Notes under the pieces: model-generated
Databases searched by the model: none
Seen by the model: the letters and a program-made list of their open reading frames with translations, nothing else
Told to the model about the DNA's origin: nothing
From: Helicobacteraceae bacterium
GTDB taxonomy: Bacteria; Campylobacterota; Campylobacteria; Campylobacterales; Sulfurimonadaceae
Assembly: GCA_030613795.1 (NCBI GenBank)
Contig: JAUWLG010000035.1
Location: forward strand, 1-9,539
DNA: 9,539 nt
Direction of reading: 5' to 3'
Part shown: in pieces, positions 6,456-9,539 of the stretch
Position numbering within the stretch: position 1 is the stretch's first letter
Layout of the letters: each line of letters opens with the position of its first letter
Translations under genes and position numbers: made by a program

Positions 6456-6530
6456 TGGATGGGGTGGAGGGATTCGAACCCCCGAATACTGGTACCAAAA
6501 ACCAGTGCCTTACCGCTTGGCGACACCCCA
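6456..6530 (-). tRNA. tRNA-Gln(UUG)
   Basis: A full cloverleaf reads from 6530 down to 6456 including the encoded CCA. The acceptor TGGGGTG/CACCCCA pairs perfectly. The anticodon arm is CTGGT-TTTTGGT-ACCAG with TTG at the anticodon. The U1-A72 pair is typical of tRNA-Gln charged through Glu-tRNA-Gln amidation. The discriminator base reads U73. It is the last gene of the array. Confidence 0.95.
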
Positions 6531-6556
6531 TCATGTGTATTGAAAAGTTTATTGAT

Positions 6557-6633
<77 letters not shown>

Positions 6634-6770
6634 ACATTTAATTTTTTTGCTTTTAGCCTTACTCTACGTTAGCTTCGCCTTCGGATACCGATGTATACCT
6701 CAGTTGAATCTGCCTTGATTAAGACGAAAATCAATAAAAATTATATTTTAGCTTTCATATTTGAAAACTA

Positions 6771-6855
6771 TGGTGCGGACGAGAGGACTTGAACCTCCAC
6801 ACCGTAAGGCACCAGATCCTAAGTCTGGCGTGTCTACCAATTCCACCACGTCCGC
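6771..6855 (-). tRNA. tRNA-Leu(UAG), downstream copy
   Basis: An 85-nt class II tRNA with the long variable arm TGCCTTACGGTGT, acceptor GCGGACG/CGTCCGC, and anticodon arm CCAGA-CTTAGGA-TCTGG (anticodon TAG). CCA is encoded. It is identical over all 85 nt to the copy at 6988-7072. Confidence 0.97.
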
Positions 6856-6885
6856 GTTTTTTGTAATAATTAAATAAATAACAAC

Positions 6886-6946
6886 TCTGTATATTTTAAT
6901 TTCTCTGTTTTTAAAAACAGAAGCTTTAGTGCCACAGCGGCTAGCG
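6886..6946 (-). repeat. Repeated 61-bp tRNA spacer block, copy A
   Basis: This block matches 7102-7162 at 60 of 61 positions (mismatch 6893/7109). It contains the perfect 18-bp palindrome TCTGTTTTTAAAAACAGA (6904-6921) and a GC-richer tail with GCC/GGC able to form a short hairpin. A weaker similarity (AATGGACT, then TGTTCA) continues to about 6966. It lies just upstream of the downstream tRNA-Leu in transcription order. Confidence 0.9.
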
Positions 6947-6987
6947 TAGAACAATGGACTTGTTCATTTTTCGTTCAAATATTGTTA

Positions 6988-7072
6988 TGGTGCGGACGAG
7001 AGGACTTGAACCTCCACACCGTAAGGCACCAGATCCTAAGTCTGGCGTGTCTACCAATTCCACCACGTCCGC
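6988..7072 (-). tRNA. tRNA-Leu(UAG), upstream copy
   Basis: It has the same 85-nt sequence as the other tRNA-Leu, 217 bp apart start to start. UAG reads CUA and, with wobble, other CUN codons. Its 5' spacer carries copy B of the repeated block. Confidence 0.97.
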
Positions 7073-7101
7073 ATGAGTTGTTAACAATATTAAAAATAAA
7101 A

Positions 7102-7162
7102 TCTGTATGTTTTAATTTCTCTGTTTTTAAAAACAGAAGCTTTAGTGCCACAGCGGCTAGCG
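7102..7162 (-). repeat. Repeated 61-bp tRNA spacer block, copy B
   Basis: Partner of the block at 6886-6946; the palindrome is at 7120-7137. It lies between tRNA-Arg(UCU) and the upstream tRNA-Leu. The sequences on the side next to the 5' end of each tRNA-Leu have diverged, so conservation of the block is stronger than that of its surroundings. Confidence 0.9.
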
Positions 7163-7198
7163 AAGTTAAATGGACTTTGTTCACTTAACGTTTATAAA

Positions 7199-7275
7199 TG
7201 GTACGCCCTAAAGGATTCGAACCTTTGGCCTACGCCTTAGAAGGCCGTTGCTCTATCCAGCTGAGCTAAGAGCGC
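7199..7275 (-). tRNA. tRNA-Arg(UCU) with a mismatched anticodon stem
   Basis: The cloverleaf has acceptor GCGCTCT/AGGGCGT, D-stem GCTC/GAGC, T-arm AAAGG-TTCGAAT-CCTTT and an encoded CCA. The anticodon loop is CTTCTAA (TCT). The anticodon stem ACGGC/GGCGT has a G30-G40 mismatch in its centre, and the first acceptor pair is G1-U72. It is still called as a functional tRNA because everything else is intact. Confidence 0.88.
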
Positions 7276-7287
7276 GTATGTTTTGTA

Positions 7288-7364
7288 TGGTACGCCCGAC
7301 AGGGTTCGAACCTGTAACCGGCGGTGCCGAAAACCGCTACTCTATCCAGTTGAGCCACGGGCGC
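7288..7364 (-). tRNA. tRNA-Arg(UCG)
   Basis: Acceptor GCGCCCG/CGGGCGT (G1-U72 wobble again), anticodon arm GCGGT-TTTCGGC-ACCGC with anticodon TCG, T-arm ACAGG-TTCGAAC-CCTGT and encoded CCA. It reads CGA and CGG-type codons. Confidence 0.93.
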
Positions 7365-7408
7365 ACACTGTAAAAAAATGTTTTATTTCAAATTTTAGTT
7401 TCTTTAAA

Positions 7409-7486
7409 TGGGGTGAGATACGGGATTCGAACCCGCGACCCCCGGCACCACAAACCAGTGCTCTAACCAACTGAGCTAATCTCACC
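7409..7486 (-). tRNA. tRNA-His(GUG)
   Basis: The extra G at -1 faces C73 (GGTGAGAT / ATCTCACC), the histidine identity element, followed by the encoded CCA. The anticodon loop is TTGTGGT (GTG). The stem CTGGT/GCCGG includes two G-U wobbles. Confidence 0.95.
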
Positions 7487-7517
7487 ATATATTTTGAGAA
7501 AAAAATAAGAAATAAAG

Positions 7518-7595
7518 TGGTCGGGGCGAAAGGACTCGAACCTTCGACCCCCTGGTCCCAAACCAGGTACTCTAACCATACTGAGCTACGCCCCG
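7518..7595 (-). tRNA. tRNA-Pro(UGG)
   Basis: Acceptor CGGGGCG/CGCCCCG with C1-G72 and A73, anticodon arm CCTGG-TTTGGGA-CCAGG (TGG), and encoded CCA. It is the first gene of the array, about 35 nt after the predicted transcription start. Confidence 0.96.
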
Positions 7596-7636
7596 ACCTA
7601 TTCAGCTAAAATGATAAATCAGATTAGTGAGGCGGA

Positions 7637-7665
7637 ATTATAGGATAATTTCTCTTGCTTGTCAA
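7637..7665 (-). promoter_or_regulatory. Consensus sigma-70 promoter of the tRNA array
   Basis: TTGACA (7660-7665) and TATAAT (7637-7642) match consensus at all 12 positions with an exact 17-nt spacer. The bases after the -10 are TCCGCCTC, a GC-rich discriminator typical of stable-RNA promoters under stringent (ppGpp) control. An A-rich stretch lies upstream of the -35 (UP-element-like). This is the only promoter in the window with a good -35. Confidence 0.93.
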
Positions 7666-7704
7666 TAGTTTTTTGCTTCGAGGAGCATTAAAGTGAAATT
7701 TCTT

Positions 7705-7710
7705 TATAAT
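7705..7710 (+). promoter_or_regulatory. -10 box for the NSS transporter gene
   Basis: TATAAT predicts a start near 7717 and a leader of about 20 nt before the ATG at 7737. No -35 match is seen. It lies about 40 nt from the divergent tRNA promoter -35. Confidence 0.5.
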
Positions 7711-7736
7711 AATTGCCAAGAACAGTAGGGATTTTA

Positions 7737-9080
7737 ATGAAATTAGCACGTTTTAGCCGGATTGGTTTTATATTAGCTGCAGCAGGTAGTGCTGTCGGTT
7801 TAGGAAACATCTGGAAATTTCCTTACATAACAGGTGAAAATGGCGGTGGCGCTTTTGTCTTTGTCTACCTGATCACGGTTATGATAATTGGCTTTTCGTT
7901 GATGATCGCTGAGATGATGATCGGTTATTTGGGACGACGTGACAGTGTCAGTAACTTTGAAGACCTTGCGCCACGCCATAAAAACTTTTGGAAGTACGGC
8001 GGGTTTATGAGCTTGGCTGGCCTGATCATTATGATCTTCTATTCACCCGTTATTGGCTGGACTTTTCATTTTATCTTGTTATCTCTAGGTTCATTGCCAT
8101 CATCAATAGAGCTGGCAGAGAAAAGTTTCACTGAGTTTATATCTATAGACTTGGGCAGTCAGCTTTTTTACCACACACTTGTTTTTATATTTGTCACAGC
8201 AGTTGTAGCACGGGGTATTAAAGGAGGTATTGAGAAGCTCAACTTTCTCTTAATGCCTGTATTGATCATTACTATCTCAGGGATGTTTTTTTATGCGACA
8301 ACACTTGCCGGTTTTACTCAGGCATGGGACTTTATGTTCTCTTCAGACTGGAGCAAAGTGACATCTGCATCGCTAGTCACCGCGGTCGGGCATGCCTTTT
8401 TCACTCTTTCATTGGGTATGGCAACGATTTTGACCTATTCAGCATCACTGCCAAAAGATAGTAACCTGGTCCGCAGTTCCCTTATTATCATCGCCTTAGA
8501 TACTGGGATCGCACTGCTCGCGGGATTGACACTATTTACCTTTTTGTATGAGTATGGTGCCGAACTGTCAGCAGGACCCGGTCTTGTCTTTATCTCTCTT
8601 CCAACTGTCTTTTATGAGATGGGCTTTTTAGGTAATATCTTTGCATTTGTCTTTTTTGTGGCACTTGCTTCAGCCGGATTGACTTCAGCCGTTTCGTTGG
8701 TTGAACCGATCATCCAGTACCTGATCGATCGATTTTCACTCTCTCGTCTGAAGGCTTCGCTTGCTTCGGGACTCTTTTTCTATCTTTTTGGTATTGTCGC
8801 GATCCTCTCGATCTCAAAAGAGTACGGTCATTACTTCACCTTTGGTTCAAAGAACTTCTTTGATTGGGCAGATTTTATGACGGCTTCTGTAATGCTGCCG
8901 ATGGGCGGTCTGATCATGGCGGTCTTTGTAGGTCATGTCATAGAAAAAGAGCGGGTAGCTTCGCTGCTAAAGACACAATTAGGTATGATATACCCATTAT
9001 GGTACTTTAGCCTACGCTATATCGTACCAGTGGCGCTGTTCGTTGTGATGCTCAACCTTGTAGGCATCTTAGAGTTATAA
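7737..9080 (+). CDS. Sodium-dependent transporter, NSS/SNF family
   Basis: The product is a 447-residue inner-membrane Na+-coupled symporter with 11 predicted helices, like the bacterial MhsT/Tyt1 group (LeuT has 12). TM1 has AAAGSAVGLGNIWKFPYITG with N24 in the sodium/substrate site; TM2 begins ENGGGAF. TM6 has FFTLSLGMATILTY (221-234), the unwound substrate region. TM8 has AGLTS (313-317), contributing to the Na2 site. D255 in TM7 (IIALDTG) may supply the negative charge that replaces chloride in bacterial members (inference). The substrate is probably an amino acid, not identifiable here. The frame is open to a TTG at 7713, but that precedes the predicted transcription start. The ATG at 7737 fits TM1 and follows a weak AGTAGGG. 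A barrel gene starts 9 nt after the stop. Confidence 0.95.
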   Translation: MKLARFSRIGFILAAAGSAVGLGNIWKFPYITGENGGGAFVFVYLITVMIIGFSLMIAEMMIGYLGRRDSVSNFEDLAPRHKNFWKYGGFMSLAGLIIMIFYSPVIGWTFHFILLSLGSLPSSIELAEKSFTEFISIDLGSQLFYHTLVFIFVTAVVARGIKGGIEKLNFLLMPVLIITISGMFFYATTLAGFTQAWDFMFSSDWSKVTSASLVTAVGHAFFTLSLGMATILTYSASLPKDSNLVRSSLIIIALDTGIALLAGLTLFTFLYEYGAELSAGPGLVFISLPTVFYEMGFLGNIFAFVFFVALASAGLTSAVSLVEPIIQYLIDRFSLSRLKASLASGLFFYLFGIVAILSISKEYGHYFTFGSKNFFDWADFMTASVMLPMGGLIMAVFVGHVIEKERVASLLKTQLGMIYPLWYFSLRYIVPVALFVVMLNLVGILEL

Positions 9081-9089
9081 GGATAGATG

Positions 9090-9539
9090 ATGAAAAAGTT
9101 TTTAATGAATGGATTGTTGTTTTCCATGATCATTTGGGGTACTACACTGCTGCAGGCAGAAGAGGCGGTGCCGGACGATTTCCAACTGCGTTTGGGTGGA
9201 TATCTGCTGGCGGGCCAGGATACGGACATTGGAGTCAGTAAAAAGGGTGGTGGGGTTAATATTAATCTCCAGGATCTATTCAAGATGGAGACGACGACAC
9301 AGGTGTTTCGTCTGGACGGTTACTACCGGTTTACGCCTACACATGCTGTAGAATTCTCCTGGTACAGCATCAATAACAGCAGTCAAACTGCCACAGACAT
9401 CGAGTTTGAGTGGGGTGATAAAAACATTTCGGCCTCAGGGGCGTTGAGCACCTACTTTGATACCGACATCTATAAAGTCAACTATCTCTACTCGTTCTAC
9501 CATACAGAGAAGGTGGAGCTTGGTCTAAGCGCGGGACTG
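9090..9539 (+). CDS. Outer-membrane beta-barrel protein, N-terminal part
   Basis: The first 150 codons are present and the gene runs off the right edge. A signal peptide spans residues 1-23 (cleavage after LLQA), followed by amphipathic barrel strands: FQLRLGGYLLAG, VNINLQDLF, VFRLDGYYRF, AVEFSWYSINNSS, YKVNYLYSFY. The pattern suggests a small OmpW/OmpA-like eight-stranded barrel, but I cannot name the family. Two adjacent ATGs exist (9087 and 9090); AAGGA at 9079-9083 is 6 nt from the second, which I prefer. The 9-nt gap after the NSS transporter implies co-transcription, so it may help move the same substrate through the outer membrane (inference). Confidence 0.75.
   Translation, partial: MKKFLMNGLLFSMIIWGTTLLQAEEAVPDDFQLRLGGYLLAGQDTDIGVSKKGGGVNINLQDLFKMETTTQVFRLDGYYRFTPTHAVEFSWYSINNSSQTATDIEFEWGDKNISASGALSTYFDTDIYKVNYLYSFYHTEKVELGLSAGL

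Noticed and set aside
6771..7072. Tandem tRNA-Leu copies as an integration site or CRISPR-like repeat
   Set aside because: No integrase, direct-repeat-bounded insert or regular short repeat-spacer pattern is present; the repeat unit is the tRNA gene plus spacer.
6748..7474. Open frames on both strands across the tRNA genes, with phrases such as VVELVDTPDLGSGA
   Set aside because: These are translations of tRNA-Leu, Arg and His genes, a well-known source of false proteins.
7693..7728. GTG mini-ORF of 11 codons with GAGGAG upstream, before the NSS gene
   Set aside because: The best promoter for the NSS gene lies inside it, so it would not be on that transcript.
7713..7736. TTG start extending the NSS transporter by 8 residues
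   Set aside because: It lies at or before the predicted transcription start, has no ribosome binding site, and the extension is not part of the family's TM1.
9017..9283. 88-codon - strand frame over the NSS end and the barrel start
   Set aside because: It is antisense to two well-supported + strand genes and has no family resemblance.

Overview
The window looks like chromosomal DNA of a Campylobacterota bacterium (epsilonproteobacterium), probably of the Sulfurimonas/Sulfuricurvum/Sulfurovum kind. This rests on moderate GC, lysine- and isoleucine-rich proteins, TATAAT -10 boxes mostly without a -35 box, and a compact tRNA array in which every tRNA encodes its CCA end. The genus assignment is an inference; no marker gene settles it.

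Left part (1-3022, + strand): the end of a rhodanese-like protein overlaps a DUF309 protein. Next comes an MscS mechanosensitive channel followed 3 nt later by a DUF481/YdiY-type outer-membrane barrel. A second DUF481-like barrel has its own promoter. The mscS-DUF481 pair reads as an osmotic-response unit, because DUF481/YdiY proteins are annotated as salt-induced outer-membrane proteins.

Middle (2984-6247, - strand): an RDD-family membrane protein and an HcaT-like MFS transporter form a pair. The MFS 3' end overlaps the second barrel gene by 39 bp, tail to tail. Upstream of the RDD gene, a 252-nt gap holds three overlapping mini-ORFs and a hairpin, plus an extended -10 promoter that would give a leaderless RDD mRNA. 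Upstream of that gap lies an unrecognised 460-residue outer-membrane barrel protein starting at TTG.

tRNA array (6456-7595, - strand): in transcription order Pro(UGG), His(GUG), Arg(UCG), Arg(UCU), Leu(UAG), Leu(UAG), fMet(CAU), Gln(UUG). It is driven by a full-consensus TTGACA-17-TATAAT promoter with a GC-rich discriminator. The two Leu genes are identical and each is preceded by a near-identical 61-bp spacer block containing an 18-bp perfect palindrome. The Arg(UCU) gene has a G-G mismatch in its anticodon stem.

Right part (7705-9539, + strand, divergent from the tRNAs): an 11-helix NSS-family sodium:amino-acid symporter followed 9 nt later by the start of another outer-membrane barrel protein that runs off the window.

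Most of the window is ordinary housekeeping and envelope genes. I see no defence system, mobile element or CRISPR array. The least explained parts are the mini-ORF/hairpin region at 4692-4797, the repeated tRNA spacer block, and the unclassified barrel protein.
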